64,000 bases of DNA from Streptomyces sp. Tue6028 (GCF_002300165.1 NZ_MLCE01000030.1:21382-85381); one strand, 5' to 3'. Numbered from the stretch's first letter, positions 26,811 to 36,811 are shown. Notes: a model not told the origin generated them from the sequence alone. Program-made: numbers and translations.

Positions 26811-27107
26811 ATGGCAACGGATTACGACACCCCACGCAAGACCGACGACGACGTCGACTCGGACAGCCTTGAAGAGCTGAAGGCACGCCGGAACGACAAG
26901 TCGACCTCGTCCGTCGACGTAGATGAGTTCGAGGCCGCCGAAGGCCTGGAACTGCCCGGTGCGGACCTCTCGAACGAGGAGCTCGCCGTCCGGGTCCTGC
27001 CCAAGCAGCAGGACGAGTTCACCTGCATGAGCTGCTTCCTGGTGCACCACCGCAGCCAGCTGGCCCGCGAGAAGAACGGCCAGCCGATCTGCCGCGACTG
27101 CGACTGA
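26811..27107 (+). CDS. DUF4193 zinc-ribbon protein
   Basis: This 98-residue actinobacterial protein has an acidic N-terminal half (repeated Asp/Glu, DDDVDSDSLEELKARR) and a C-terminal zinc ribbon made by CMSC and CRDC (about residues 74-77 and 95-98). The start is ATG 26811 with a strong GAGGGGGAG ribosome site. The family is widely conserved in actinobacteria and unstudied. The acidic tail plus ribbon would fit a protein that binds RNA polymerase or another nucleic-acid enzyme, but this is speculation. The next gene follows after 13 bases. Confidence 0.85.
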   Translation: MATDYDTPRKTDDDVDSDSLEELKARRNDKSTSSVDVDEFEAAEGLELPGADLSNEELAVRVLPKQQDEFTCMSCFLVHHRSQLAREKNGQPICRDCD

Positions 27108-27120
27108 GGCAGGGTCGGCC

Positions 27121-28032
27121 GTGACTGGCTCGACCCCTCCTTGGAAGCGCCGCTCCTCCCGGCGGGGAGCGGACGAAGGGCCGTACGGCGGCTCTGAAGG
27201 CGTACGTGACGACGAGCGAGGCTCTTCCGCACCAGGATCAGCCTCGCTCGACGAGCCGCCCTCAGGCGGCGCCCTGGAGGCTCCTCAGAGTCCTCCCGCG
27301 CGCACGGCCAGGCGCCGCGCGGCGGCTGTCAGGGACGGGGTCCTGAAAGGCGTCCAGAAGGGCAGCAGCCGCGCCAAGGCGGGGCTGGCCTATGTCGCCG
27401 ACCGGATCATCGAGAACGCCCCGCGTGTGCCCGTACGGGACCTCGCGACCCTCCGCAGGCAATTCCCGGGCCTCGGGCCCGAGGAGCTCGCGGACAAGCT
27501 CGTCGCGGGCGCGGCCGCCGCGACGTCCACGGTCGGCGCCGGGATCGGTGCCGCCGCCATGCTGCCGGTGCCACCGGCGATGCCCACCGAGCTCGCCGCC
27601 GAGATCACCGGCGTGGCCGCGATCGAGCTCAAGATGATCGCCGAGCTCCACGAGGTCTACGGTCTGCGACCGCCCGGCAACCTCAAGGAGCGCAGCACGG
27701 CGTACCTGAACTCCTGGTCGGGGGAGCGCGGTATCGACGTGACGAAGCCGTCGACGGTCAACGCCGCGTTGGGCGGCCAGATGAAGCGCGAGATGCGCCA
27801 GCAGATCATGAAGCGGACGGTGCGGGACCTGCCCAACCTGATGCCGTTCATGGTCGGGGCGGCGGTCGGCGCGCTCATGAACCGCCGCGACACCAGACGC
27901 CTGGCGTCCCGCATCCGCAAGGACCTGCGGAAGATGCAGGTGCCGTGGGACGCGCTGCCCGAACTGCCGCCGCTGGAGAAGCCGGCGGACCCCCTGCGCC
28001 TCGGCGAGATCCCCAGAGAGCTGGGCCGCTGA
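27121..28032 (+). CDS. conserved hypothetical protein with central hydrophobic region
   Basis: I do not recognise this 303-residue protein with certainty. It has a disordered charged N-terminus (1-75) and a helical middle. There is an Ala/Gly/Pro-rich hydrophobic stretch (about 125-170, AAAATSTVGAGIGAAAMLPV onward) that may embed in a membrane, then a second hydrophobic turn (LMPFMVGAAVGALMNRRDTR, about 240-260) and a basic C-terminal helix. The pattern recalls EcsC-like proteins, weakly. The start is GTG 27121, 13 bases after DUF4193. Confidence 0.7.
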   Translation: MTGSTPPWKRRSSRRGADEGPYGGSEGVRDDERGSSAPGSASLDEPPSGGALEAPQSPPARTARRRAAAVRDGVLKGVQKGSSRAKAGLAYVADRIIENAPRVPVRDLATLRRQFPGLGPEELADKLVAGAAAATSTVGAGIGAAAMLPVPPAMPTELAAEITGVAAIELKMIAELHEVYGLRPPGNLKERSTAYLNSWSGERGIDVTKPSTVNAALGGQMKREMRQQIMKRTVRDLPNLMPFMVGAAVGALMNRRDTRRLASRIRKDLRKMQVPWDALPELPPLEKPADPLRLGEIPRELGR

Positions 28033-28204
28033 GGCACGTCCGCTCCGCGCGCCCCGGCCGATCGGGCCGGGAAGACGTGCACTGCGCGGTCCCGGGGCCC
28101 CTGGAGCCGCCTCAGGGCACGCGTGCGTGCGCCGGGCCCGGCGCGACGGAGCAGGCCGCCGTGCCGCGTGTACGCGGCCGCCGCCGACGGTGCGGAAGAG
28201 GGGG

Positions 28205-28666
28205 CTACGCCTCGGCGCGAGACGACTTCAGGGCCGCCGCCAGTCGCTCCGGCTCCCGGGTCGACAGGTACAGGTACGGCGTCGGGTCCTCGGGGTCCGT
28301 GACCTGAACACGCAGGCCCGTGGGGATGTAGGCGCGCAGGAGCATGAAGGCGCGGGGATCGGCCTTGTAGGTGCGCCAGGCGCGCGCCTCCTCCTGGTCC
28401 ATGATCTCGGCGTCGCCGAGGGCCGCGAGAGGGATCTTCGCCTCGCCCGCGATCAGCGAGTCGCCGACGACCCGGATGCGGATCGAGCCGTACGAACTGG
28501 CCACGACCGCCGAGACCGCGGTTCCGCCGACCAGGCCGCCCAGCAACGGGAGCGTGCCGAACGGAAGCAGGATCAGGGCCATCGCGACCCCGACCATGAA
28601 GCACACCAGCCACCAGGAGCGGGGTGCGGTGAGGCGTTCTTCGTACGGCGAGGCGGAGAGCTGCAT
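28205..28666 (-). CDS. DUF3093 membrane protein
   Basis: This 153-residue protein has two adjacent transmembrane helices near the N-terminus (about residues 17-36 and 39-58). A cytoplasmic C-terminal domain follows with the family-typical end YLYLSTREPERLAAAL. The function is unknown. The start is ATG 28666. It is transcribed away from the thioesterase-dut cluster, with only 58 bases between the two starts, so the promoters must overlap. A 172-base gap separates it from the convergent upstream gene and holds nothing recognisable. Confidence 0.8.
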   Translation of the reverse strand: MQLSASPYEERLTAPRSWWLVCFMVGVAMALILLPFGTLPLLGGLVGGTAVSAVVASSYGSIRIRVVGDSLIAGEAKIPLAALGDAEIMDQEEARAWRTYKADPRAFMLLRAYIPTGLRVQVTDPEDPTPYLYLSTREPERLAAALKSSRAEA

Positions 28667-28710
28667 GAAGCCAAGCTTGACACGGTGCGTACGGTGGGCC
28701 GACTCGCGGG

Positions 28711-28716
28711 TAAGGT
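28711..28716 (+). promoter_or_regulatory. -10 hexamer suggesting leaderless transcription of the thioesterase gene
   Basis: TAAGGT is eight bases before GTG 28725, and no convincing ribosome site precedes the start. TTGACA at 28677-28682 is nearby but 28 bases away, too far to be its -35. It may serve another start site. Confidence 0.4.
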
Positions 28717-28724
28717 CTGCGCCT

Positions 28725-29309
28725 GTGAGTGGTACTTCCGCAGCTCTGACGCCTCCCGCCGACGCCGTCGCGCCGGTGCGGCACCCCGACGCGCCCGCCC
28801 CCGGGGAACTCCTCGGTGCCCACTACGAACAGTGTTTCGGTTGTGGCGGTGAGCAGCCGCACGGGCTGCATCTGGAGGCCCGAGCCGGCGAAGGTGTCCG
28901 GATCAGCGCGGAGTTCACCGTGCGGCCCGCCCATCAGGGCGCCCCGGGCCTCGCGCACGGCGGCGTCCTCGCCACCGCGCTGGACGAGACGCTCGGCTCG
29001 CTGAACTGGCTGCTGCGCACCATCGCCGTGACGGGGCGGCTGGAGACCGACTTCCGGCGCCCGGTGCCCGTCGGCACCGTGCTCCACCTGGAGGCCGAGG
29101 TCACCGCGGTGGCCGGCCGGAAGATCTACTCCACCGCCACCGGGCGGATCGGCGGCCCCGACGGGCCCGTGGCCGTCCGCGCGGACGCCCTGTTCGTCGA
29201 GGTGAAGGTCGACCACTTCATCGAGAACGGCCGCCCTGAGGAGATCCACGCGGCGATGAACGACCCGGACCAGATCCGGCGGGCCCGTGCCTTCGAGGTG
29301 AACCCGTGA
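28725..29309 (+). CDS. PaaI-type hotdog thioesterase
   Basis: This 194-residue acyl-CoA thioesterase-like protein has the hotdog helix motif HGGVLATALDETLG (about residues 78-91, with the catalytic-type Asp) and an N-terminal CFGCG motif near residue 37 that is common in this subgroup. Its acyl-CoA substrate is unknown. The start is GTG 28725. It overlaps dut by four bases (GTGA), so it heads the dut/DUF3710 operon. Confidence 0.85.
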   Translation: MSGTSAALTPPADAVAPVRHPDAPAPGELLGAHYEQCFGCGGEQPHGLHLEARAGEGVRISAEFTVRPAHQGAPGLAHGGVLATALDETLGSLNWLLRTIAVTGRLETDFRRPVPVGTVLHLEAEVTAVAGRKIYSTATGRIGGPDGPVAVRADALFVEVKVDHFIENGRPEEIHAAMNDPDQIRRARAFEVNP

Positions 29310-29830
29310 CCCGTGACCCCGGCGGACAACTCCCCGTACTGATCAGGCGCGTGGACCCCGACGTACCGCTCCCCGAGTACGCACACCCGGGTGACGCGGG
29401 AGCCGATCTGCGCACCACCGAGAGCTGCGAACTGGCGCCCGGTGAGCGGGCCGTGCTCCCCACCGGGGTGTCCATCGCGCTGCCCGAGGGGTACGCGGCC
29501 TTCGTGCACCCCCGTTCCGGGCTCGCCGCCCGCTGCGGTGTCGCCCTCGTGAATGCCCCGGGGACGGTGGATGCCGGGTACCGTGGGGAGATCAAGGTGA
29601 TCGTGGTGAATCTCGACCCGCGCGAGTCCGTGCGGTTCGAGCGCTTCGACCGGATTGCTCAACTGGTCGTCCAGCAGGTCGAGAGGGTCCGCTTCGAGGA
29701 GGTGGCGGAGCTTCCCGACACGGCGCGGGCCGCAGGGGGCTTCGGGTCCACCGGCGGTCATGCCGCCGTGGGCAGCACAACGGGTGGGAATCGATACGCT
29801 TCGGTCGTATCCGACCGGGAAGGACAGTGA
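29306..29830 (+). CDS. dut: dUTP diphosphatase
   Basis: This 174-residue trimeric dUTPase makes dUMP and keeps uracil out of DNA. All five motifs are visible: I HPGDAGADLRT, II HPRSGLAARCGV, III NAPGTVDAGYRGEIKV, IV RIAQLVVQ and V RAAGGFGSTGGH, followed by a longer than usual disordered tail. The start is GTG 29306, overlapping the thioesterase stop. The DUF3710 gene begins one base after its stop. Confidence 0.96.
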   Translation: MTRDPGGQLPVLIRRVDPDVPLPEYAHPGDAGADLRTTESCELAPGERAVLPTGVSIALPEGYAAFVHPRSGLAARCGVALVNAPGTVDAGYRGEIKVIVVNLDPRESVRFERFDRIAQLVVQQVERVRFEEVAELPDTARAAGGFGSTGGHAAVGSTTGGNRYASVVSDREGQ

Positions 29831-29831
29831 C

Positions 29832-30596
29832 GTGTTCGGACGTCGCAAGAAGGGCAGTGCCGCCGAGGACGCGGCGGGCGAGGCCGAGCAGGTCGTCGAC
29901 GGCGTCGACACTGAGGCGGACGAGGCGGAGGAGCGGGAGCGCGTGAGGCTCGAGCCCGAGCCCCGCCCCGACGGACCCTGGGACAGCTCCGAGGTCCGTG
30001 AGCCGGCCGAGGGCCGGGTGGACCTGGGCGGTCTTTTCGTGCCCGGGGTCGACGGCATGGAACTGCGGGTCGAGGTCGCGGGTGACGCGATCGTCGCGGC
30101 GACCGTGGTCCTCAAGGACAGTGCCGTCCAGTTGCAGGCCTTCGCCGCTCCCAAGCGCGAGGGCATCTGGGGCGAGGTGCGCGAGGAGATCGCCTCCGGC
30201 ATCACCCAGCAGGGCGGTGTCATCGACGAGGTCGAGGGCCCGCTGGGCTGGGAGCTGCGTGCGCAGGTTCCGGTGCAGCTGCCGGACGGCACGGGCGGTT
30301 TCCAGGTCGTGCGGTTCGTCGGCGTGGACGGTCCCCGCTGGTTCCTGCGCGGAGTGATCTCCGGGCAGGGCGCGGTGCAGCCGCAGGCCGCGGGTCTGCT
30401 GGAGCAGATCTTCCGGGACACGGTCGTCGTCCGCGGCGAGGGTCCGATGGCCCCCCGCGACCCGATCGTCCTGAAGCTGCCGAACGACGCGCAGATGGTC
30501 CCCGAGGGTGTCCAGCAGGAGGAGCAGGGCGGTTCCCGCTTCTCCGGCGGCATGGGACAGCTCCAGCGTGGGCCGGAGATCACCGAGGTCCGCTGA
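29832..30596 (+). CDS. DUF3710 family protein
   Basis: This 254-residue actinobacterial protein has a charged, acidic N-terminus (residues 5-65) and a beta-rich core with the family sequence FQVVRFVGVDGPRWFLRGVI (about 160-179). The function is unknown. The start is GTG 29832, with GGAAGGA inside the end of dut. The gene is immediately downstream of dut in many actinobacteria, which hints at a nucleotide or DNA-maintenance link. A very strong terminator follows 70 bases on. Confidence 0.85.
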   Translation: MFGRRKKGSAAEDAAGEAEQVVDGVDTEADEAEERERVRLEPEPRPDGPWDSSEVREPAEGRVDLGGLFVPGVDGMELRVEVAGDAIVAATVVLKDSAVQLQAFAAPKREGIWGEVREEIASGITQQGGVIDEVEGPLGWELRAQVPVQLPDGTGGFQVVRFVGVDGPRWFLRGVISGQGAVQPQAAGLLEQIFRDTVVVRGEGPMAPRDPIVLKLPNDAQMVPEGVQQEEQGGSRFSGGMGQLQRGPEITEVR

Positions 30597-30666
30597 CCTG
30601 GGTTCTCCGAGACCGACGGACCCGGGACCACCGGGCCGCCGCCGGCCGAGGGACGCACACGAGCTC

Positions 30667-30700
30667 GGGCCGTACCTCCCCAGGGGAGGTACGGCCCTTT
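30667..30700 (+). terminator. intrinsic terminator of the dut operon
   Basis: GGGCCGTACCTCC (30667-30679) pairs with GGAGGTACGGCCC (30685-30697) across a 5-base loop, followed by TTT. Confidence 0.88.
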
Positions 30701-30763
30701 CGCATGTCCGGGCCCCGGCCAAGTTCCCATCCATGAACGGCAGTTGAGCTGCGGGTCTTACTT

Positions 30764-30798
30764 CAGGCCTTGACGGAAGCCTGGTCCATACCTATGGT
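30764..30798 (+). promoter_or_regulatory. promoter of the secreted lyase gene with overlapping inverted repeat
   Basis: TTGACG (30770-30775) and TATGGT (30793-30798) are separated by exactly 17 bases, a good vegetative promoter. An inverted repeat CAGGC (30764-30768) / GCCTG (30779-30783) straddles the -35 box and could be an operator. The start codon is about 65 bases downstream. Confidence 0.6.
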
Positions 30799-30863
30799 CA
30801 CCGGCCAACGCGCGTGTTCAGCATTCCATGTGTCGTTCACATACGAGAATGGATGGCCCCCAC

Positions 30864-32084
30864 ATGCCCGACACCCCCACACGGCACCACCGCAGACGGC
30901 GCCCCCTCGTCCTCGCCACCGTCGCCGCCGCGACCGCGGCGCTCGTGGGCACTCTCGTCTCCTGGCCCGGTGCCCATCGGGCCGAGGCCGCGCCCGCCGT
31001 CTTCGCGCACCCCGGAGTCACCGTCTCCAAGAGCCAGCTGGACTTCGCACGCACCAAGGTCAACGCGGGCGCCCAGCCCTGGAAGGGCGCCTTCGACCAG
31101 ATGACGGCGAGCAAGTACGCCTCACTGAGCCGCACCGCCAAGCCCCGCGCGACCGTCGAGTGCGGCTCGTACTCCAACCCCAACTACGGGTGCACCGACG
31201 AGCGCGAGGACGCGATCGCCGCGTACACCGACGCGCTCGCCTGGTACATCACGCGCGACGACCGGTACGCCAAGAAGGCCATCGAGCTGATGGACGCCTG
31301 GTCGGCGGTGATCAAGGACCACACCAACAGCAACGCGCCCCTGCAGACCGGCTGGGCCGGCTCCTCCTGGCCGAAGGCCGCCGAGATCATCAAGTACACG
31401 TACACCGGGACGTGGGCCAACTCCGGCCGCTTCGCGACCATGCTGCGCGACGTCTACCTGCCCGAGATCATCAACGGCTCGAACTCCAACGGGAACTGGG
31501 AGCTGTCGATGATGGAGGCCGCCGTCGGCATATCCGTCTTCCTGGAGGACAGGACGTCGTACGACAAGGCCATGGCGAAGTTCCGGACGCGTACCGCCGC
31601 CTACGTCTACCTCGCCTCGGACGGCGACCTGCCGAAGACCGTGCCGAGCCAGAACCTCGACACCAGGGCGAAGATCGTCAACTACTGGCAGGGGCAGTCC
31701 ACCTTCGTCACCGGACTCACCCAGGAGACCTGCCGCGACTTCACGCACACCGGCTACGGCATCTCCGCCATCTCGCACATCGCCGAGACCAGCCGCATCC
31801 AGGGCCAGGACCTGTACGGCACCGACGTCGGCGAGCGGCTGCGACAGGCACTCGGCTTCCAGTCCAAGTACCAGCTGGGCGAAGCCGCACCGAGCTGGCT
31901 GTGCGGCGGGTCCCTGAACCTCGGGCTCGGACCGGTCACCGAGGTCGGCTACAACGGCCTGCACAACCGCCTGGGCATCGCGATGACCAACACCCAGCGG
32001 CTGACCGAGCAGAACCGCCCGGCCGGCAGCAACAACCTGTTCGTGGCCTGGGAGACGCTGACCCACGGTGACAACCTCGCCTGA
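30864..32084 (+). CDS. secreted alginate-lyase-family polysaccharide lyase
   Basis: This exported, mostly helical protein of about 406 residues is related to the alginate lyase (alpha/alpha toroid) group. The signal peptide has a basic run HHRRRR and a hydrophobic core (about 14-32), with cleavage near AEA-AP. Conserved family stretches are the Asn/His/Tyr regions NGNWELSMMEAAVGISVF (about residues 210-227) and TCRDFTHTGYGISAI (about 292-306). The target uronic-acid polymer is not settled. ATG 30864 is preferred; ATG 30849 is also in frame. No other carbohydrate gene is adjacent. Confidence 0.82.
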   Translation: MPDTPTRHHRRRRPLVLATVAAATAALVGTLVSWPGAHRAEAAPAVFAHPGVTVSKSQLDFARTKVNAGAQPWKGAFDQMTASKYASLSRTAKPRATVECGSYSNPNYGCTDEREDAIAAYTDALAWYITRDDRYAKKAIELMDAWSAVIKDHTNSNAPLQTGWAGSSWPKAAEIIKYTYTGTWANSGRFATMLRDVYLPEIINGSNSNGNWELSMMEAAVGISVFLEDRTSYDKAMAKFRTRTAAYVYLASDGDLPKTVPSQNLDTRAKIVNYWQGQSTFVTGLTQETCRDFTHTGYGISAISHIAETSRIQGQDLYGTDVGERLRQALGFQSKYQLGEAAPSWLCGGSLNLGLGPVTEVGYNGLHNRLGIAMTNTQRLTEQNRPAGSNNLFVAWETLTHGDNLA

Positions 32085-32094
32085 CCCATTGCCC

Positions 32095-32129
32095 GGCCGG
32101 GCGCCCGCTGGACATACTGGCGCCCGGCC
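32095..32129 (+). terminator. hairpin between the lyase and ABC-ATPase genes
   Basis: GGCCGGGCGCC (32095-32105) and GGCGCCCGGCC (32119-32129) form a perfect 11-bp stem with a 13-base loop. It starts 10 bases after the lyase stop and ends 14 bases before the next ATG. It probably ends the lyase transcript, but because it abuts the next ribosome site it could also affect that gene's translation. Confidence 0.6.
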
Positions 32130-32143
32130 GACGGGGGAGGAAC

Positions 32144-32836
<693 letters not shown>

Positions 32837-33083
32837 CGGCGCCGCCGCGTCGCGCCACGGGCGCGCACCGTCCTCCACGGCGGGTCACCGCCGGCCCCGC
32901 GACTGCCGCTCCGGCACCGGGCGGAGGGTGGCACACGCCCGCACCACCTCCGCGCGCCGTCGCGGATCGCGTCAGAGTTGCGTCAAAGACGCCCCCCGCC
33001 TGCCCCGACGCCCCCTTTGCCGGAATTCATGGCCGTAAGGTCGACGCTGCGTACACGGCAGTGACAGGAAGACAATAGGGCTC

Positions 33084-35630
33084 ATGGCACGCGGCAAGCT
33101 TCGGATCTACCTCGGTGCGGCACCGGGCGTCGGCAAGACGTACGCCATGCTCTCCGAGGCGCACCGGCGCGTCGAACGCGGTACCGACTGCGTGGTCGCC
33201 TTCGTGGAGCACCACGACCGGCCGCGCACCGAGGTGATGCTGCACGGCCTGGAGCAGGTGCCACGCAGGGAACTGCAACACCGCGGCTCCGTCTTCACCG
33301 AGATGGACGTGGACGCCGTGCTGGAGCGCGCCCCCGCCGTCGCCCTGGTGGACGAACTCGCCCACACCAATGTGCCCGGCTCGCGCAACGACAAGCGCTG
33401 GCAGGACGTGGCGGAACTCCTCGCGGCCGGCATCGACGTCGTCTCGACCGTCAACATCCAGCACCTGGAGTCACTCGGCGACGTCGTCGAGTCCATAACG
33501 GGCGTACGGCAGCGGGAGACCGTGCCGGACGAGGTGGTGCGCAGGGCAGACCAGATCGAGCTCGTCGACATGTCGCCACAGGCGCTGCGGCGGCGGATGG
33601 CACACGGCAACATCTACAAGTCCGACAAGGTCGACGCCGCCCTGTCGAACTACTTCCGGCCCGGCAACCTCACCGCCCTGCGCGAGCTCGCCCTGCTCTG
33701 GGTCGCCGACCGGGTCGACGAATACCTCACCGAGTACCGCAGCGAGCACCGGGTCTCCAAGATCTGGGGATCGCGGGAACGCATCGTGGTGGGCCTGACC
33801 GGCGGACCGGAGGGGCGCACGCTGATCCGGCGCGCGGCCCGGCTCGCGGAGAAGGGCGCGGGCGGCGAGGTGATGGCCGTCTACATCGCGCGCAGCGACG
33901 GACTGACCTCCGCCTCGCCCAAGGAACTGGCCGTCCAGCGCACCCTCGTCGAGGACCTCGGCGGCACCTTCCACCACGTCGTCGGCGACGACATCCCCGC
34001 CTCGCTCCTGGACTTCGCGCGGGGCGTCAACGCCACCCAGATCGTGCTCGGCTCCTCCCGCCGCAAGACCTGGCAGTACGTCTTCGGGCCGGGGGTCGGC
34101 GCCACCGTCGCCCGCGAGTCGGGCCCCGACCTGGACGTCCACATCGTCACCCACGAAGAGGTCGCCAAGGGGCGCGGCCTTCCGGTGGCGCGCGGGGCAC
34201 GGCTCGGCCGCTCCCGGATCATCTGGGGCTGGCTGGTCGGCGTGCTCGGACCGGTCGTCCTCGCCCTGCTGCTGAACACCGTCGACCTCGGCCTCGCCAA
34301 CGACATGCTGCTGTTCCTGACGGTGACCGTCGCGGCGGCGCTCCTCGGCGGCCTCTACCCGGCACTGGCCTCCGCGGCCTTCGGCACCCTCCTGCTGAAC
34401 TACTACTACACGCCGCCCCTGCACCGGCTGACCATCGCGGACCCCAAGAACATCGTCGCCATCGCGATCTTCGTCGGCGTCGCCGTCTCGGTGGCGTCGG
34501 TCGTGGACCTGGCGGCCCGCCGCACGCACCAGGCGGCCCGGCTGCGGGCCGAGTCGGAGATCCTGTCCTTCCTCGCGGGCAGTGTGCTCCGCGGCGAGAC
34601 GAGTCTGGAGGCCCTCCTGGAGCGGGTCCGGGAGACCTTCTCGATGGAGTCCGTCGCCCTGCTGGAGCGGGAGAGCGACGTCGACCCGTGGACCTGCGCG
34701 GGCAGCGTGGGACCCGAGCCCTCCACCCGGCCCGAGGACGCGGACGTGGACATGCCGGTCGGCGACCACATGGCGCTGGCCCTGTCCGGACGCGTCCTGC
34801 CGGCCTCGGACCGCCGGGTGCTCGCCGCGTTCGCCGCGCAGGCCGCGGTGGTCCTGGACCGCCAGCGGCTCCAGCACGAGGCGGCCCAGGCCAAGGAACT
34901 GGCCGAGGGCAACCGCATCCGCACCGCGCTGCTGGCCGCCGTCAGCCACGACCTGCGGACCCCGCTGGCCGGGATCAAGGCCGCGGTCTCCTCGCTGCGC
35001 TCCGAGGACGTCGAATGGTCCGAGGAGGACCGGGCGGAGCTCCTCGAAGGCATCGAGGACGGCGCCGACCGCCTCGACCACCTGGTCGGCAATCTGCTGG
35101 ACATGTCCCGCCTGCAGACCGGCACGGTCACCCCGCTGATCCGCGAGATCGACCTCGACGAGGTGGTGCCGATGGCCCTCGGCGGCGTCCCCGAGGACAG
35201 CGTGGAGCTGGAGATCCCGGAGAGCCTGCCGATGGTCGCCGTCGACGCCGGACTGCTGGAGCGCGCCGTCGCCAACCTCGTCGAGAACGCCGTCAAGTAC
35301 AGCCCTGCCGACGAACGCGTCCTGGTGTCCGCGAGCGCCATCGCCGACCGGGTGGAGGTGCGGGTCGTCGACCGCGGACCGGGCGTCCCCGACGAGGCCA
35401 AGGACCGCATCTTCGCGCCGTTCCAGCGCTACGGCGACGCCCCGCGCGGCGCCGGCGTGGGCCTCGGCCTCGCCGTCGCCCGCGGCTTCGCCGAGGCGAT
35501 GACCGGCACCCTGAACGCCGAGGACACCCCCGGCGGCGGACTCACCATGGTGCTCACGGTGCGGGCGGTGGACCGCCGCCCCGACCTGGCCACCACACCT
35601 TCAGGCGCAGAGAGGCAGGTCCCATGCTGA
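33084..35630 (+). CDS. kdpD: KdpD potassium sensor histidine kinase
   Basis: This 848-residue sensor has the KdpD N-terminal domain with Walker A GAAPGVGKTY (about 11-20) and Walker B VDELAHTN. A universal-stress-protein domain follows (about 230-360), then four membrane helices (about 380-475) and a GAF-like region. The phosphoacceptor is H622 in SHDLRTPLAG, and the ATPase domain has NLVENAVKYS and GVGLGLAVARG. It senses K+ limitation and in other bacteria its stress-protein domain can bind c-di-AMP. The kdpE gene overlaps its end by seven bases. The pump genes kdpFABC are absent from the window. Confidence 0.94.
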   Translation: MARGKLRIYLGAAPGVGKTYAMLSEAHRRVERGTDCVVAFVEHHDRPRTEVMLHGLEQVPRRELQHRGSVFTEMDVDAVLERAPAVALVDELAHTNVPGSRNDKRWQDVAELLAAGIDVVSTVNIQHLESLGDVVESITGVRQRETVPDEVVRRADQIELVDMSPQALRRRMAHGNIYKSDKVDAALSNYFRPGNLTALRELALLWVADRVDEYLTEYRSEHRVSKIWGSRERIVVGLTGGPEGRTLIRRAARLAEKGAGGEVMAVYIARSDGLTSASPKELAVQRTLVEDLGGTFHHVVGDDIPASLLDFARGVNATQIVLGSSRRKTWQYVFGPGVGATVARESGPDLDVHIVTHEEVAKGRGLPVARGARLGRSRIIWGWLVGVLGPVVLALLLNTVDLGLANDMLLFLTVTVAAALLGGLYPALASAAFGTLLLNYYYTPPLHRLTIADPKNIVAIAIFVGVAVSVASVVDLAARRTHQAARLRAESEILSFLAGSVLRGETSLEALLERVRETFSMESVALLERESDVDPWTCAGSVGPEPSTRPEDADVDMPVGDHMALALSGRVLPASDRRVLAAFAAQAAVVLDRQRLQHEAAQAKELAEGNRIRTALLAAVSHDLRTPLAGIKAAVSSLRSEDVEWSEEDRAELLEGIEDGADRLDHLVGNLLDMSRLQTGTVTPLIREIDLDEVVPMALGGVPEDSVELEIPESLPMVAVDAGLLERAVANLVENAVKYSPADERVLVSASAIADRVEVRVVDRGPGVPDEAKDRIFAPFQRYGDAPRGAGVGLGLAVARGFAEAMTGTLNAEDTPGGGLTMVLTVRAVDRRPDLATTPSGAERQVPC

Positions 35631-36340
35631 GCTCGACCGGGGGCGACCCGCGGACCCCCACGAGGGTCCTCGTGGTCGACGACGAGCCGCAGATCACCCG
35701 GGCCCTGGTGATCAACCTCAGGGCACGCAAGTACGAGGTCGACGCGGCGCCCGACGGCGCGACCGCCCTCCAGCTCGCCGCCGCCCGCCACCCCGACGTC
35801 GTCGTGCTCGACCTGGGGCTGCCCGACATGGACGGCGTGGAGGTGATCAGGGGGCTGCGCGGCTGGACCCGGGTGCCGATCCTGGTGCTCTCGGCCCGGC
35901 ACTCCTCCGACGAGAAGGTCGAGGCGCTCGACGCGGGCGCCGACGACTACGTCACCAAGCCCTTCGGCATGGACGAGCTGCTGGCGCGGCTGCGGGCCGC
36001 GGTGCGCCGGGCGGAGCCCACCGGGGGCGGCGAGGACGACGTGATCGTCGAGACCGACGACTTCACCGTCGACCTGGCCGCCAAGAAGGTCAACCGCGAC
36101 GGCCGCGACGTCCGTCTGACGCCCACCGAGTGGCACCTCCTGGAGGTCCTGGTGCGCAACACGGGCCGCCTCGTCGGGCAGAAGCAGCTGCTCCAGGAGG
36201 TGTGGGGACCGTCGTACGGCACGGAGACCAACTACCTCCGCGTCTACATGGCCCAGCTGCGCCGCAAGCTGGAGGTGGACCCCTCGCACCCGCGGCACTT
36301 CATCACGGAGCCCGGGATGGGGTACCGGTTCGAGCGATGA
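35624..36340 (+). CDS. kdpE: KdpE response regulator
   Basis: This 238-residue OmpR-family regulator has a receiver domain with D63 in VVVLDLGLPDMDG and lysine in YVTKPFG. The winged-helix output domain ends in PGMGYRFER. The start is ATG 35624, inside the last codons of kdpD, with GAGAGGCAGG as ribosome site, so the pair is translationally coupled. It normally activates the high-affinity Kdp pump. With no kdpFABC alongside, its targets must be distant or different, for example the K+ genes just downstream. Confidence 0.93.
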   Translation: MLSSTGGDPRTPTRVLVVDDEPQITRALVINLRARKYEVDAAPDGATALQLAAARHPDVVVLDLGLPDMDGVEVIRGLRGWTRVPILVLSARHSSDEKVEALDAGADDYVTKPFGMDELLARLRAAVRRAEPTGGGEDDVIVETDDFTVDLAAKKVNRDGRDVRLTPTEWHLLEVLVRNTGRLVGQKQLLQEVWGPSYGTETNYLRVYMAQLRRKLEVDPSHPRHFITEPGMGYRFER

Positions 36341-36397
36341 GTCGCACACGGGTTCGCACGGTGGTGCCGGGGGTACGTACGGGTCGGCGGCCCCCGG

Positions 36398-36403
36398 TAC
36401 GCT
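36398..36403 (+). promoter_or_regulatory. -10 hexamer suggesting leaderless transcription of the OB-fold gene
   Basis: TACGCT is six bases before ATG 36410, with no ribosome-binding site in between or close upstream. Confidence 0.5.
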
Positions 36404-36409
36404 TTCGGT

Positions 36410-36808
36410 ATGAGTGCTGTTCCTCGTTCCGAAAAGCCGGCGGGCCGGTTCCGGCGGATGATAGACCGGCTCTCCTCGTCCCAGGAGGACCTGGAGTCCG
36501 AGGAGCTGCGGGAGGACACCGAGACCACCGGGTGCACCCGCATCGGTGACTGCCACGACCGCCAGATCGTCACGGTTACTGGTACGTTGCGCACGGTCAC
36601 TCTGCGCCCGCGGGCCGGTGTCCCGGCCCTGGAGGCCGAGCTGTTCGACGGATCGGCCGCCCTGGACGTGGTCTGGCTCGGCCGGCGCTCCATCGTCGGG
36701 ATCGAGCCGGGACGCAAGTTGATCGCATCGGGCCGGATTTCGATGAGCCGGGGCCGTAGGGTGCTGTTCAACCCGAAGTACGAACTCAGACCGCTCGGAC
36801 GGGAGTAG
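36410..36808 (+). CDS. OB-fold nucleic-acid-binding-like protein
   Basis: This 132-residue protein has a charged N-terminus and a single OB-fold domain (about 45-130: VTVTGTLRTVTLRP, then LFDGSAALDVVWLGRR, then LIASGRISMSRGRRVLFNPKYEL). Relatives resemble the OB domain of RecG or of aminoacyl-tRNA synthetases, so nucleic-acid binding is likely but unproven. A Cys pair CTRIGDC sits at residues 42-48. The next gene starts three bases after its stop. Confidence 0.8.
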   Translation: MSAVPRSEKPAGRFRRMIDRLSSSQEDLESEELREDTETTGCTRIGDCHDRQIVTVTGTLRTVTLRPRAGVPALEAELFDGSAALDVVWLGRRSIVGIEPGRKLIASGRISMSRGRRVLFNPKYELRPLGRE

Positions 36809-36811
36809 CCG